From: Rhizobium viscosum
Lineage (GTDB): Bacteria > Pseudomonadota > Alphaproteobacteria > Rhizobiales > Rhizobiaceae
Direction of reading: 5' to 3'
NCBI RefSeq assembly: GCF_014873945.1
Contig: NZ_JADBEC010000002.1
Coordinates: 372,001-436,000, forward strand
Length of the DNA stretch: 64,000 nucleotides
Made by a program: the position numbers and the translations under genes. Of the stretch, positions 8,889-18,018 are shown piece by piece (within the stretch, counting starts at the first letter, position 1; each line of letters opens with the position of its first letter). The notes under the pieces were generated by a model. The model did not search any database. It saw nothing but the letters and a program-made list of their open reading frames with translations, and had not been told where the DNA came from.

Positions 8889-10133
8889 ATGTTACATTTG
8901 AAAACCACCATTGCCGCCGTTGCGCTGCTGGCGAGTTCTTCTCTCGCCAGCGCCGAAGAAATCACGCTATGGGTGCGGACCTCTTCGGGTGCCGTGCTTC
9001 AGGGCCTAGCGGAGAAATACAATGCCTCGCATTCCGACAAGGTTAACGTCACCCAGATCACCGCCGAGCAGATGGTGCCGAAGCTCGGCGCCGCGGTTGC
9101 CGGCGGTGCAGCCCCTGACGGCGCGGTCCTCGACCTGATTTACTTGCCGACCTTCGCGGCCAATGACAGCCTTGAGGACATCAGCGATTTCGTCAAGGGC
9201 CTGCCCTATTCGGCAGCATTGAGCCCATCGCATATCCGCCTCGCCACCTATGACGGCAAGGTCTACGGCGTGCCGGCACTGCCCGATGCCTCGATCATTG
9301 CCTACAATACCGACCTCTTCAAGAAAGCCGGCCTCGACCCGGAGAAGGCGCCAGCCTCGCTTGAGGAGATTGCTGCCGATGCGAAGAAGATCCATGCGCT
9401 CGACAAGGAAACCTATGGCTTTTATTTCGTCGCCAATTCCGGCAGCTGGTTGATCTACGACTTCCTGCCGCATCTGTGGGCCGCCAATGCCGATGTTCTG
9501 AGCGATGACGGCCGTACCGCAACCGTCGACACGCCGGCGATGCGCGACACGATTGCCGCCTATCGCGACATGTGGAAGGAAGGCGCCATCCACCCGACCT
9601 CACGTTCGGGCAACGGCAACAACGCCGTTGAAGCCTTCGCCTCCGGCAAGGTCGGCATCCTCATGACCGGCTCCTATATCGTCAACCTGCTGACCAGCAA
9701 ATATCCCGACGTCAAGTTCGCTGTTGCCCCGATCCCGGGTCCCAAGGGCGGTGCATCGAGCTTTGCCGGCGGCGATACGGTGGCCCTCATCAAGGGCATC
9801 AGCGAGGAAAAGAAGAAGGTCGCGCTCGACTTCGTGAAATTCTACATGGAGCCCGAGCAGCAGGTTTATATCACGCAGGAATCCGGCATGCCGTCGCGCA
9901 CCGATCTTGCTAAGGAAGCCTATGCCAAGTTCGACCCGCGCAACCTCATCGCCTATGACATCCTCGCCAAAGCGCGCACGCCCTATACGTTTTCCTCGGA
10001 TGAGTTGTTCGTCAGCCGCACCGGCCCGTTCCTCAACCTGATCCAGGGCACGATCTTCGGCGACGATGTCGATGGTTCGATCAAGAAGGCGCAGGACGAC
10101 TTCACCAAAATCCTCGACCGCACAAATCCGTAA
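8889..10133 (+). CDS. Sugar ABC transporter substrate-binding protein (CUT1 family)
   Basis: The 414-residue product begins with a Sec signal peptide (TTIAAVALLASSSLASA, cleavage before EEITLW) and has the extracellular solute-binding family 1 fold. Conserved features include the YGVPALPD-type hinge segment and FASGKVGILMTGSY. I choose ATG 8889, preceded by an AGAAGGGGAA ribosome site, because it begins exactly at the signal peptide. It heads the operon of binding protein, two permeases, GH127 glycosidase and ATPase. A strong hairpin follows it, as expected where the binding protein is made in excess. Confidence 0.9.
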   Translation: MLHLKTTIAAVALLASSSLASAEEITLWVRTSSGAVLQGLAEKYNASHSDKVNVTQITAEQMVPKLGAAVAGGAAPDGAVLDLIYLPTFAANDSLEDISDFVKGLPYSAALSPSHIRLATYDGKVYGVPALPDASIIAYNTDLFKKAGLDPEKAPASLEEIAADAKKIHALDKETYGFYFVANSGSWLIYDFLPHLWAANADVLSDDGRTATVDTPAMRDTIAAYRDMWKEGAIHPTSRSGNGNNAVEAFASGKVGILMTGSYIVNLLTSKYPDVKFAVAPIPGPKGGASSFAGGDTVALIKGISEEKKKVALDFVKFYMEPEQQVYITQESGMPSRTDLAKEAYAKFDPRNLIAYDILAKARTPYTFSSDELFVSRTGPFLNLIQGTIFGDDVDGSIKKAQDDFTKILDRTNP

Positions 10134-10144
10134 CAACATCTGAA

Positions 10145-10166
10145 GCGGGGCGGCCGTCCGCCCCGC
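10145..10166 (+). other. GC hairpin downstream of the binding-protein gene
   Basis: A perfect 9-bp stem (GCGGGGCGG / CCGCCCCGC, CCGT loop) lies 12 bp after the binding-protein stop and 47 bp before the first permease start. There is no T tract, so it is more likely an mRNA 3'-stabiliser or partial attenuator than a full terminator. Confidence 0.6.
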
Positions 10167-10212
10167 AATTCGGGATTGCCGACGCGCGGTTTGAAATCTT
10201 CGAGGAAAAATA

Positions 10213-11133
10213 GTGGTCGACACGCCGACAACTCATATCAAACAGCCGATCTCCGGGGAGCCGGAGCCGAAGGGCTGGCTGGGGCTGGCCTTCATCCTGC
10301 CCGGCTTCCTCTTCATCCTGGTGCTGTTTCTCGTTCCGCTCGCCATGACGATATGGATGAGCTTCTACAACTGGCCGCTGCTCGGCCGGAAGAAATTCAT
10401 CGGTCTCGCCAATTACAGCGAGCTCCTGGGCGACATGCAGCTCTGGCATTCGCTGGGCTTCACGATGCTCTACACCGTGCTGGTGACGGCCGCGATCTTT
10501 GTAGTAGCTTTTCCGCTGGCGCTGCTGGTCGATCGCCCGCTGCGCTCGGCCGGCTTTTTCCGCACCATTTTCTTCATGCCTGTCGTGATCGGCTTCGGCG
10601 CGGCCTCGACGCTCTGGATGTGGCTACTCAATCCCGACAGCGGCGTTTTCGCGCAAGTCTTACGCGGCATCGGCCTCATCAGTTCCGCACCGCGCCCGCT
10701 CGAAAGCTTCTGGCCAGCGATGGCCGTGATCATTCTGATGGTCGTCTGGAAAACCGCCGGCTTCACCATGGTCATCCTGTTGACCGGTCTGCAAGGCATT
10801 TCCAACGATGTCATCGAGGCCGCCAAGATCGATGGCGCCAGCGTCTTCAGCCGCTTCCGCCGTATCACCCTGCCACTGATGCGCAATTCGCTGGTGCTGG
10901 CGCTGGTCCTCAACGTCACCTCCTCCATGCTCGCCTTCGACCAGTTCTTCATCATCACCCAGGGCGGGCCGGAAAACAGCACGATCTCGGCGGTGTTCTC
11001 CATCTACCTGGCGTCCTTCTCGTCCTATCGGCTCGGCTACGGTTCGGCGCTCTCCTTTGCGCTGCTGATCGTGCTGGTCGCCATCAGCGCCATTCAATTC
11101 GTGCTGCTGCGCGAGCGGCCGGAGGAAGGCTAA
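10213..11133 (+). CDS. Sugar ABC transporter permease (MalF-like)
   Basis: The 306-residue inner-membrane permease has six or so hydrophobic segments and the EAA loop (DVIEAAKIDGASVFSRFRRITLPL) that docks to the ATPase. The start is GTG 10213 with GAGGAAAA upstream. It ends in TAATG, overlapping the start of the next permease by one base, which indicates tight coupling. It is the first of the two transmembrane subunits of the importer in this operon. Confidence 0.92.
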   Translation: MVDTPTTHIKQPISGEPEPKGWLGLAFILPGFLFILVLFLVPLAMTIWMSFYNWPLLGRKKFIGLANYSELLGDMQLWHSLGFTMLYTVLVTAAIFVVAFPLALLVDRPLRSAGFFRTIFFMPVVIGFGAASTLWMWLLNPDSGVFAQVLRGIGLISSAPRPLESFWPAMAVIILMVVWKTAGFTMVILLTGLQGISNDVIEAAKIDGASVFSRFRRITLPLMRNSLVLALVLNVTSSMLAFDQFFIITQGGPENSTISAVFSIYLASFSSYRLGYGSALSFALLIVLVAISAIQFVLLRERPEEG

Positions 11134-11996
11134 TGACTCAAACGAAGACAAACACCAATTCGCGCGGCGGCCAGACGGGATATCTCCTCTTCCTGCTCGT
11201 ATCGATCCTGTTTGCGATCTTCTTCATCATGCCGATCGTCTGGTCGCTTGCCAATTCCTTCAAGCCGGCCGCCGAAGCGCTTGCCAATCCGGCCGCGCTA
11301 TTTTCGAAGACCTTCTCGCTAGAGAATTACCGGCGGCTCGAGAATGTCGGGGCCGGCTGGTATGTCTATGCCGCCAATTCCGTGATGATCGCGATCGGTA
11401 CGGTTCTCCTGACCGTCATCGTCTCCGTGCCGGCCGGTTACGGCTTCTCCAAGTTCAAGTTTCCGGGCCAGTCCATCCTCTTCGTGCTGATCATGGCAAC
11501 GATGATGATCCCGTTCCAGTCGATCCTGACGCCGCTGTTCCTGATCCTGAAACTGCTTGGATTGCAGAACAGCCTGGTCGGCCTGGTGCTGATCTACGTG
11601 ACCTTCCAGTTGCCCTTCTCCGTCTTCATGATGCGCAATGCCTTTGACGCGGTGCCGAAGGCGCTGATCGAGGCGGCGCGTATCGATGGGGCCTCGCAGG
11701 CGACGATCCTGCGCCGTATCATGCTGCCGATTGCGTTGCCGGGCGTCGCGACAGTGGCGATGTTTGCCTTCCTCAACTCGTGGAACGAGTTCCTGGCTGC
11801 CCTCATCTTCCTGTCGGACCAGAACAAGTTCACGCTGCCGATCATGCTCGTGAATGTCTCCTCCGGCCTTTACGGCATCATCGACTGGGGCGCCCTGCAG
11901 GCGGGCATCGCGGTCACCATGATCCCCTGCATCATCCTCTTCCTTCTTCTGCAACGCTATTATGTGCGCGGCCTGACGGCCGGCGCCGTGAAATGA
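11133..11996 (+). CDS. Sugar ABC transporter permease (MalG-like)
   Basis: This 287-residue permease has the second-subunit architecture: an N-terminal membrane anchor, the block SLANSFKPAAEALANP typical of MalG-type proteins, and an EAA loop (ALIEAARIDGASQATILRRIMLP). The ATG lies within the TAATG overlap with the preceding permease and is preceded by GGAGGAAGGC. The GH127 gene follows 29 bp downstream. Confidence 0.92.
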   Translation: MTQTKTNTNSRGGQTGYLLFLLVSILFAIFFIMPIVWSLANSFKPAAEALANPAALFSKTFSLENYRRLENVGAGWYVYAANSVMIAIGTVLLTVIVSVPAGYGFSKFKFPGQSILFVLIMATMMIPFQSILTPLFLILKLLGLQNSLVGLVLIYVTFQLPFSVFMMRNAFDAVPKALIEAARIDGASQATILRRIMLPIALPGVATVAMFAFLNSWNEFLAALIFLSDQNKFTLPIMLVNVSSGLYGIIDWGALQAGIAVTMIPCIILFLLLQRYYVRGLTAGAVK

Positions 11997-12025
11997 AAAG
12001 CGGCCCGTCCGCTCAAGGAGTTCCC

Positions 12026-13957
12026 ATGCCTATCGCTCAGAAATCCCCTTCCCGATCGCCGATCGACCGTTACGTGCCCGCCGACCATACCCGCGTCGCT
12101 TTCAATGGCGGCTTCTGGAAGAGCTGGACGGAAACCGTCCGTAACGTGACCATCCCGACCCAGCATATGCGGCTCGACGAGGAAGGCTTCCTCGAAGTCC
12201 TCGATTTCGACAAGCCGGCCGGTCCGCTGGCGCGGCCGATCCAGCCGAGCGGGTTGTCGATGCAGCATTTCTTCGATTCCGATTTCGGCAAGTGGATCGA
12301 GGCTGCGAGCTACACGCTGAAGAACAACCCGAACGCTGATATCGACGCAAAGATCGACGCGATCGTCGAAAAGCTCGAACATGGACAGATGGCCGACGGC
12401 TACCTCAACAGCTGGTTCATCCGACGCGAGCCGGAAAAGCGCTGGACCAATCTGCGCGACCTGCACGAAATGTATTCGATGGGCCATCTGCTGGAAGGTG
12501 CGGTCGCCTATTACGAGGCGACCGGCAAGCGCCGATTCCTGGATGTGATGATCCGTGCCGTCGATCACATCATCGACACGTTCGGCCGCGAACCGGGCAA
12601 GTTGCGCGGCTACGATGCGCATGAGGAAATCGAGCTGGCGCTGGTCAAGCTTTACCGCGTCACCAGGGATCCCCGCCATCTGGATCTCGCGACCTATTTC
12701 GTCGACGAACGCGGCCAGATGCCCTCCTATTATGACGAGGAGGCGCGCAAGCGCGGCGAAGACCCGGCCAGTTATGTGTTCCAGACCTATGCCTATAGTC
12801 AGGCGCATATGCCGGTGCGCGAACAGACGCAGGTGGTCGGGCATGCCGTACGCGCCATGTATCTGTTCTCTGCCATGGCCGATCTCGCATTCGAGAACGA
12901 CGATGAAAGCCTGAAGAGCGCCTGCGACCGGCTGTTCGACAATCTGGTCGGACGCCAGCTCTATGTCACCGGCGGCCTCGGCCCGTCCGCTTCGAACGAG
13001 GGTTTCACCAGGGAATACGACCTGCCGAATGAAACAGCCTATGCCGAAACCTGTGCTGCCGTGGCACTCGGCTTCTTCAGCCACCGAATGGCGCAGATCG
13101 AGCTCGACAGCAAGTTCACCGACAAGCTCGAAACCGTGCTCTACAATGGCGCACTGTCAGGCATCTCCCGCGACGGCGAACATTATTTCTATGAGAATGT
13201 GCTCGAGAGCCACGGCCAGAACCGCCGCTGGAAGTGGCACTACTGCCCCTGCTGCCCGACAAATATCGCCCGCTTCATCACCTCGCTCGGTCAATATTTC
13301 TATTCGACCAAGGCCGATGAGGTTGCTGTCCACCTCTACGGCGAAAATGCCGCCGAGCTCACGGTCGGCAATGCGTTCCTGCGTCTGAACCAGAAGACCG
13401 AATATCCCTGGAACGGCGATGTCGGGATCTCGCTTGGCCTCGAACAGCCGAAGCATTTCACACTGCGCCTGCGCATTCCCGGCTGGTGCCGCGATGCAAA
13501 GGCTTTCGTCAACGGCGAAGCAATCAAGCTGGATATCGTCAAGGGCTATGCGGCCATCGAACGCGAATGGAAGGATGGCGACGAGGTTCGGCTCGCCTTC
13601 GACATGCCGGTAGACCGCCTCTATGCGCATCCTGCCGCGACGGAGGACAACGGCCGTTTCGCGCTGCGGCGCGGCCCGGTGATCTTCTGCGTCGAGGAAG
13701 CAGATCTCGGCACGGAGCCGCAGCGGCTGAGGCTGCCCTCACAGGGTGAGATCGCCGCAAGTTTCGATGAAACGCTTCTCGGCGGCGCCACGGTTCTCGA
13801 GGGCGATGCGTTGGAAGCCGATGCATCCGACTGGCAGGAGACGCTCTATCGCACAGAGCCGCCGGCGCTGAAGCCGAGGCGGTTCAAGGCGATCCCCTAC
13901 CATCTCTGGGCAAACCGAGAGCCGGGCGCAATGGCCGTCTGGCTGCACGAAAAGTAG
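12026..13957 (+). CDS. Glycoside hydrolase family 127 (beta-L-arabinofuranosidase-like)
   Basis: The 643-residue cytoplasmic enzyme (no signal peptide) matches GH127, formerly DUF1680. In the family a zinc-bound cysteine thiolate is the nucleophile that releases L-arabinofuranose from beta-linked arabino-oligosaccharides. The metal/nucleophile residues are visible as E341-x-C343 (AETCAA) and C409-C410 in YCPCCPTN, with a further C407. These correspond to the known Glu-x-Cys and Cys-Cys pairs. It sits between the permeases and the ATPase of one ABC operon, so it should act on imported oligosaccharide. AAGGAG precedes the ATG. The hydroxyproline-linked arabinans of plant extensin are plausible substrates but not proven. 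Confidence 0.9.
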   Translation: MPIAQKSPSRSPIDRYVPADHTRVAFNGGFWKSWTETVRNVTIPTQHMRLDEEGFLEVLDFDKPAGPLARPIQPSGLSMQHFFDSDFGKWIEAASYTLKNNPNADIDAKIDAIVEKLEHGQMADGYLNSWFIRREPEKRWTNLRDLHEMYSMGHLLEGAVAYYEATGKRRFLDVMIRAVDHIIDTFGREPGKLRGYDAHEEIELALVKLYRVTRDPRHLDLATYFVDERGQMPSYYDEEARKRGEDPASYVFQTYAYSQAHMPVREQTQVVGHAVRAMYLFSAMADLAFENDDESLKSACDRLFDNLVGRQLYVTGGLGPSASNEGFTREYDLPNETAYAETCAAVALGFFSHRMAQIELDSKFTDKLETVLYNGALSGISRDGEHYFYENVLESHGQNRRWKWHYCPCCPTNIARFITSLGQYFYSTKADEVAVHLYGENAAELTVGNAFLRLNQKTEYPWNGDVGISLGLEQPKHFTLRLRIPGWCRDAKAFVNGEAIKLDIVKGYAAIEREWKDGDEVRLAFDMPVDRLYAHPAATEDNGRFALRRGPVIFCVEEADLGTEPQRLRLPSQGEIAASFDETLLGGATVLEGDALEADASDWQETLYRTEPPALKPRRFKAIPYHLWANREPGAMAVWLHEK

Positions 13958-13967
13958 GGAGATCACA

Positions 13968-15065
13968 ATGGCACGCCTTGAACTGCGCAACGTGGTCAAA
14001 TCCTACGGCATTTACGAAGCCGTGCGCGGCATCAACCTCGATATCGAGGACAATGAATTCGTCGTCTTCGTCGGCCCCTCCGGCTGCGGCAAGTCGACGA
14101 CGCTGCGCATGATCGCCGGACTGGAGCACATTACCGGCGGCGACATCGTCATCGGCGATCAGGTCGTCAACCGGCTCGGCCCCGGCAAGCGCGACATTGC
14201 CATGGTGTTCCAGAACTATGCGCTCTATCCGCATATGAGCGTGCGCGAAAACATCTCCTTCTGCCTCGAACAGCAGAAACTGCCGAAGGCGGAGATCGAC
14301 GAGCGCATCAGCCGCGCGGCCGAAACGCTGCATATCACCGAGCTTCTGTCGCGACGTCCCGGCCAGCTTTCAGGTGGTCAGCGCCAGCGTGTCGCCATGG
14401 GCCGCGCCATCGTCCGCAACCCAAAAGTCTTCCTGTTCGACGAACCGCTCTCCAATCTCGACGCCAAGCTGCGTGTGCAAATGCGCACCGAAATCAAGCG
14501 CCTGCACCAATTGCTGCCGACCACCACGGTCTATGTTACGCACGACCAGGTAGAGGCCATGACCATGGCCGATCGTGTCGTCGTCATGAATGGCGGCATC
14601 ATCGAGCAGGCTGGACCGCCACAGGAACTCTATCATCACCCGGTCAGCCAGTTCGTGGCCGGCTTCATCGGATCACCATCGATGAATTTCCTCACGGCGA
14701 TGCTTGAAGCCGAGGGAGATGGGCTGGTCGTCATCCTGGAAGACGGCAGCCGGCTCGCTGTTCCCGCAACCCGGTTTCAGGAATATCGAGCGCACGCCGG
14801 CAAGCCGGTGATCTTCGGAATTCGACCGGAATCGATATCAAGCCTGACGCAGAAACCCGGCTTTGAAACCATCGAGGCGAATGTCGATCTTGTGGAGCCG
14901 CTGGGACCGGAAACGATGATCTATTTCGATATCGGCTCGGTCAGCATGTGCGCCAATGTCGATCCCGAGAGCGACCCACGCCCACGCACCAAAATGCCGC
15001 TCTCCTTCAACATGAATCGCATGCATCTCTTCGATCCCGTCGGCGGCAGGTCGCTTTCGGTCTGA
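13968..15065 (+). CDS. Sugar ABC transporter ATP-binding protein (UgpC/MalK type)
   Basis: This 365-residue ATPase has Walker A GPSGCGKST at residues 36-44, the signature LSGGQRQRV, Walker B FLFDEP and a C-terminal TOBE region (FGIRPESI). It begins 10 bp after the GH127 stop with GGGAGATCAC as ribosome site and closes the operon. It is close in plan to the ATPase at 1550-2620, but this one has its own permeases in cis. A terminator hairpin lies at 15097-15118. Confidence 0.93.
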   Translation: MARLELRNVVKSYGIYEAVRGINLDIEDNEFVVFVGPSGCGKSTTLRMIAGLEHITGGDIVIGDQVVNRLGPGKRDIAMVFQNYALYPHMSVRENISFCLEQQKLPKAEIDERISRAAETLHITELLSRRPGQLSGGQRQRVAMGRAIVRNPKVFLFDEPLSNLDAKLRVQMRTEIKRLHQLLPTTTVYVTHDQVEAMTMADRVVVMNGGIIEQAGPPQELYHHPVSQFVAGFIGSPSMNFLTAMLEAEGDGLVVILEDGSRLAVPATRFQEYRAHAGKPVIFGIRPESISSLTQKPGFETIEANVDLVEPLGPETMIYFDIGSVSMCANVDPESDPRPRTKMPLSFNMNRMHLFDPVGGRSLSV

Positions 15066-15096
15066 CGTCCAGCGCGGTAGCAAAACGGCAGCGGCG

Positions 15097-15118
15097 CCCC
15101 TCGGCTTAGCCGAGAGGG
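15097..15118. terminator. Bidirectional hairpin whose loop is the convergent gene's stop codon
   Basis: CCCCTCGGC pairs with GCCGAG(A)GGG around a TTA loop, nine base pairs with one bulged A. The TTA is the TAA stop (minus strand) of the iminopeptidase gene, so the terminator stem includes that gene's last codons. It separates the arabinoside operon from the convergent peptidase. Confidence 0.55.
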
Positions 15119-16404
15119 CCGCCGCGCTCGCGCACCAACTGTCTCAGACGCGCGAAGACGGCGGACGACTGGCGTACGCCGTCGTGTTCGAATTCGTTCG
15201 TCACCCAGGTCTGGACATGGCCGACGTGACGGGCGGTCGCGAGCGACAGCTCAGCATCGACATACATGTCATCGAAATAGACCGCTGCGGCCAAGGGGAT
15301 CTCGCTTGATGCCAGCCGAGCCCGATCGTAGAGCGGTTCGAACCCATCGTAGCGCGCCAGCGCTTCCACCGCGTCGCGGAACGGACGCAGCGAGCGGATT
15401 TCCTCGAACATCCATGGATACATCATCTCGCCGGTCAGATAGAGCGGCCGGCTCTCTTCACCGAATTCGGAAAATTCCGACCGGATACGCTCCGCCGCCC
15501 AGCCGGTCGCGCCGTTGCCCTGCCCGTAGATGCTCTCCTGCAGTACGGCAAACATCGGGTTCCCGTCATAGGAGGTCAGCGACATGACGGAGGCGAGGAA
15601 AGCATCCGAGAACTGCGTTTCCTCCGGATCGGAGAAGGCTTCGTCCACCAGCCAGTGCACGTTTTCATAACCCGGCGCCATGCCGAAATCGATGCCGATG
15701 GTCTGCAGCCTGCGCACAGTCAAGCGATCCCCGTCAGGCAGGCGCACATCATCGGCGGCAATGCGCTCCGCGATCCGGGCGATGCGGTCACGATCGGCGG
15801 GATAGCGCTGGTAATATTCCCGGTTCTTGGCAGCAACACGCGGATAGGTGCGGCGATAAACGTCATCGGCTGTTGCCGAAAGCCCTGCTAGCCCGCCCGT
15901 TACATAGCAGGCAGCGAGCCCTTCCGGCGCCTGCGACAGATAGGTCAGCGTCAGGAAGCCGCCATAGCTCTGGCCAAGCGTCTCCCAGCGCACGCCGTCA
16001 AACACGGTCTTCCGCAGATGCTCGCAATCGGCAATGATGCTATCGGCCCGAAAATGGCTGAGATAATCGGCTCCTGCCTTCCCGTTCGGAAAGGCAGCCA
16101 TAGTGGCGCTCTCGATGCGCGTGCTTCTGCCCGTGCCGCGCTGATCGAGCAGCACGACGCGATAATTCTTGAGCGCCTCGCCGAGCCAGGACGGACCGCC
16201 GCCGACCGGGCGCGGCGACTTGCCGCCAGGACCACCCTGCAAGAAGAGAAGGACGGGCAGCTTTTCCTGCTTTCGGGTGGGATCGCACACCTCGCGCGCG
16301 AAGACCTTGATCGAAGCATCATCAGGTTTTTTCCAGTCGAGCGGCACCTTGATGAGATGGTCGCGGACATGGACGCCGGGGATCGTATATTCGCTGACGA
16401 GCAT
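15106..16404 (-). CDS. Alpha/beta-hydrolase, proline iminopeptidase type (family S33)
   Basis: The 432-residue cytoplasmic peptidase has the S33 hallmarks GGPGG in the oxyanion region, the following DQRGTGRS block, and the nucleophile elbow GQSYGG with S146. The family removes N-terminal proline or related residues from peptides. I take ATG 16404 with AGGA upstream; the in-frame GTG at 16434 has no better site. It is divergent from the M24 peptidase at 16501, sharing a 96-bp promoter region, so the two peptidases are probably co-controlled. Confidence 0.85.
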   Translation of the reverse strand: MLVSEYTIPGVHVRDHLIKVPLDWKKPDDASIKVFAREVCDPTRKQEKLPVLLFLQGGPGGKSPRPVGGGPSWLGEALKNYRVVLLDQRGTGRSTRIESATMAAFPNGKAGADYLSHFRADSIIADCEHLRKTVFDGVRWETLGQSYGGFLTLTYLSQAPEGLAACYVTGGLAGLSATADDVYRRTYPRVAAKNREYYQRYPADRDRIARIAERIAADDVRLPDGDRLTVRRLQTIGIDFGMAPGYENVHWLVDEAFSDPEETQFSDAFLASVMSLTSYDGNPMFAVLQESIYGQGNGATGWAAERIRSEFSEFGEESRPLYLTGEMMYPWMFEEIRSLRPFRDAVEALARYDGFEPLYDRARLASSEIPLAAAVYFDDMYVDAELSLATARHVGHVQTWVTNEFEHDGVRQSSAVFARLRQLVRERGGPLG

Positions 16405-16500
16405 GATCAAATCCTGTGGAATGTTTGTCGACACACTGCCTACAATTGCCCTATGCTGGAATCAAGCATTCAATTTTGACAAAGATAACGGATATATAGC

Positions 16501-17646
16501 GTGTCTCTCCCGGTCCGGTCCCATCCCGTCGCAGCCATCACTGACGAAGAACGGCGCAGCCGCCTGTCGCGCCTGCGCGAGCGCATGCAAGCGCATGGCA
16601 TCGCCGCCACGCTGCTCGGTCCGACCGAGAGTCTACGCTATTTTACCGGCCTCGTCTGGCACCTGAGTGAGCGCCTGCTCGGTGCAGTCGTGACTGAAGA
16701 CAGGCTCACTTACATCGTACCCGGTTTCGAGCGCAGCCGCGTCGAGACGCTGCCGCATCTGCCGGGTGAGATAGCCGTCTGGGAAGAAGAGGAAAGCCCT
16801 GCCACATTGGTATCACGGCTCGTTAGCCCGTCCGGAAAGCTCGCACTCGACGATGCGTTACCGCTTGCCTTCTACCACGCCTTTACGGGAGAGATGGGAG
16901 CGAGCCGCCTTGTCGATGCAGGGCCTGTCATCCGCGCGCTGCGCGCCATCAAATCGCCGGCAGAAATCGCCCTCATCCAGTATGCGATGGGCATCACGCT
17001 GGATATTCACCGCAAGGTCCGCGACACACTGACAGCCGGCACCGCCGCCTCGGACGTTGCGCGCTTCATCGACCAGCAGCATCGCGCTGCCAGCGCCGAT
17101 GGCGGCTCGACCTTCTGCATCGTCTCTTTCGGTGCGGCGACCGCACTGCCGCACGGGGCCGATGGCGAACAGATCCTGCAGGCGGGTGACGTCATTCTCG
17201 TCGATACCGGCTGCCGGATTGATGGCTATCATTCCGACCTGACACGCACCTATATGCTGGACGAGGGCAATCGCGAATTCGAACGTGCATGGGCAATCGA
17301 GCGGGAGGGCCAGCAAGCCGTTTTCGACGCGGCAAAACTCGGCACGCCCTGCGAAAGTCTGGATGCGGCCGCCCGCAACGTGTTTGCCCGGCACGGGCTC
17401 GGCCCGGACTATCGCCTGCCCGGCCTGCCGCATCGCGCCGGCCATGGCCTCGGCCTCGAAATCCACGAGGCGCCCTATATCGTCCGCGGCAATAAAACGC
17501 CGCTGGCGCCGGGCATGTGCTTCTCGAACGAGCCGATGGTCGTCTTCCCCGGCACATTCGGCGTTCGCCTCGAAGACCATATCTACATGAGCGAAGACGG
17601 CCCACACTGGTTTACGACGCCGGCGGAAAATCCTTACGCGGTCTAA
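16501..17646 (+). CDS. M24-family metallopeptidase (Xaa-Pro aminopeptidase/dipeptidase type)
   Basis: The 381-residue protein has an N-terminal creatinase-like domain and a C-terminal pita-bread domain with all five metal ligands visible: D235, D246, H315, E344 and E358. The family cleaves bonds next to proline. The start is GTG 16501. It is divergent from the iminopeptidase. Its TAA stop is followed with no spacer, and in the same frame, by a fragment of phnJ. The left end of a deletion or insertion junction therefore lies exactly at this stop, and the extreme C-terminus may have been reshaped by that event. Confidence 0.88.
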   Translation: MSLPVRSHPVAAITDEERRSRLSRLRERMQAHGIAATLLGPTESLRYFTGLVWHLSERLLGAVVTEDRLTYIVPGFERSRVETLPHLPGEIAVWEEEESPATLVSRLVSPSGKLALDDALPLAFYHAFTGEMGASRLVDAGPVIRALRAIKSPAEIALIQYAMGITLDIHRKVRDTLTAGTAASDVARFIDQQHRAASADGGSTFCIVSFGAATALPHGADGEQILQAGDVILVDTGCRIDGYHSDLTRTYMLDEGNREFERAWAIEREGQQAVFDAAKLGTPCESLDAAARNVFARHGLGPDYRLPGLPHRAGHGLGLEIHEAPYIVRGNKTPLAPGMCFSNEPMVVFPGTFGVRLEDHIYMSEDGPHWFTTPAENPYAV

Positions 17647-18006
17647 CCCGGCTATCAGGTTCCCTATGCCAGCCGTGAAGTGCCAATTGCCCGTGGCTGG
17701 CCGGCCGCGAAAAGCGTATCCATGCCGTACCGCCCTATACGCGCGTCGAACCGCTTGTCTTCGACGATGTGCCTTATCGGGTCGAGGACCATGCTGACAA
17801 TATTTGTCACCGAAGCGGCGTAACAGGCTACTTTATGAACGAACTGCCGCTTTATGAACGAACTGCCGCAGGACGATGGCTCCTCCACCTTCGAGGTTTC
17901 CGACAGGCAGTACGGCGTCAAGCATATCCGCAAGCGGGATGGCGAAGCCGTCGCTATCGGCGAAACCTATTACAAGGCGCCCGCGCCAAGGGCGCGCAGA
18001 TCCAGG
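17647..18006 (+). pseudogene. phnJ: phnJ remnant (C-P lyase core subunit), internally deleted and frameshifted
   Basis: Frame 1 encodes PGYQVPYASREVPIARGW, the start of PhnJ's conserved N-terminal block. At 17703 the reading jumps frame to GREKRIHAVPPYTRVEPLVF, a block that in PhnJ lies some 200 residues later. A 19-bp tandem duplication (17832-17869) then shifts frame again to FMNELPQDDGSS...VSDRQYG, which aligns with the PhnJ C-terminal region. The middle of the enzyme, its start codon and any stop are missing. phnG, H, I, K and L are not seen next to it. The end is set at the phnM start region; the last recognisable residues end near 17985. Confidence 0.8.
17832..17869 (+). repeat. 19-bp perfect tandem duplication inside the phnJ remnant
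   Basis: TTTATGAACGAACTGCCGC occurs at 17832-17850 and again immediately at 17851-17869. Nineteen is not a multiple of three, so the duplication shifts the reading frame. It looks like a replication-slippage event in a gene already out of use. Confidence 0.95.
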
Positions 18007-18018
18007 ATGGAGCAGAAG

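Noticed and set aside
11960..13084. A 374-codon minus-strand frame inside the GH127 gene
   Set aside because: Antisense to a well-conserved enzyme with its zinc/cysteine motif intact.
16405..16434. GTG start extending the iminopeptidase by ten residues
   Set aside because: ATG 16404 has AGGA at suitable spacing and the extension shows no conserved sequence.
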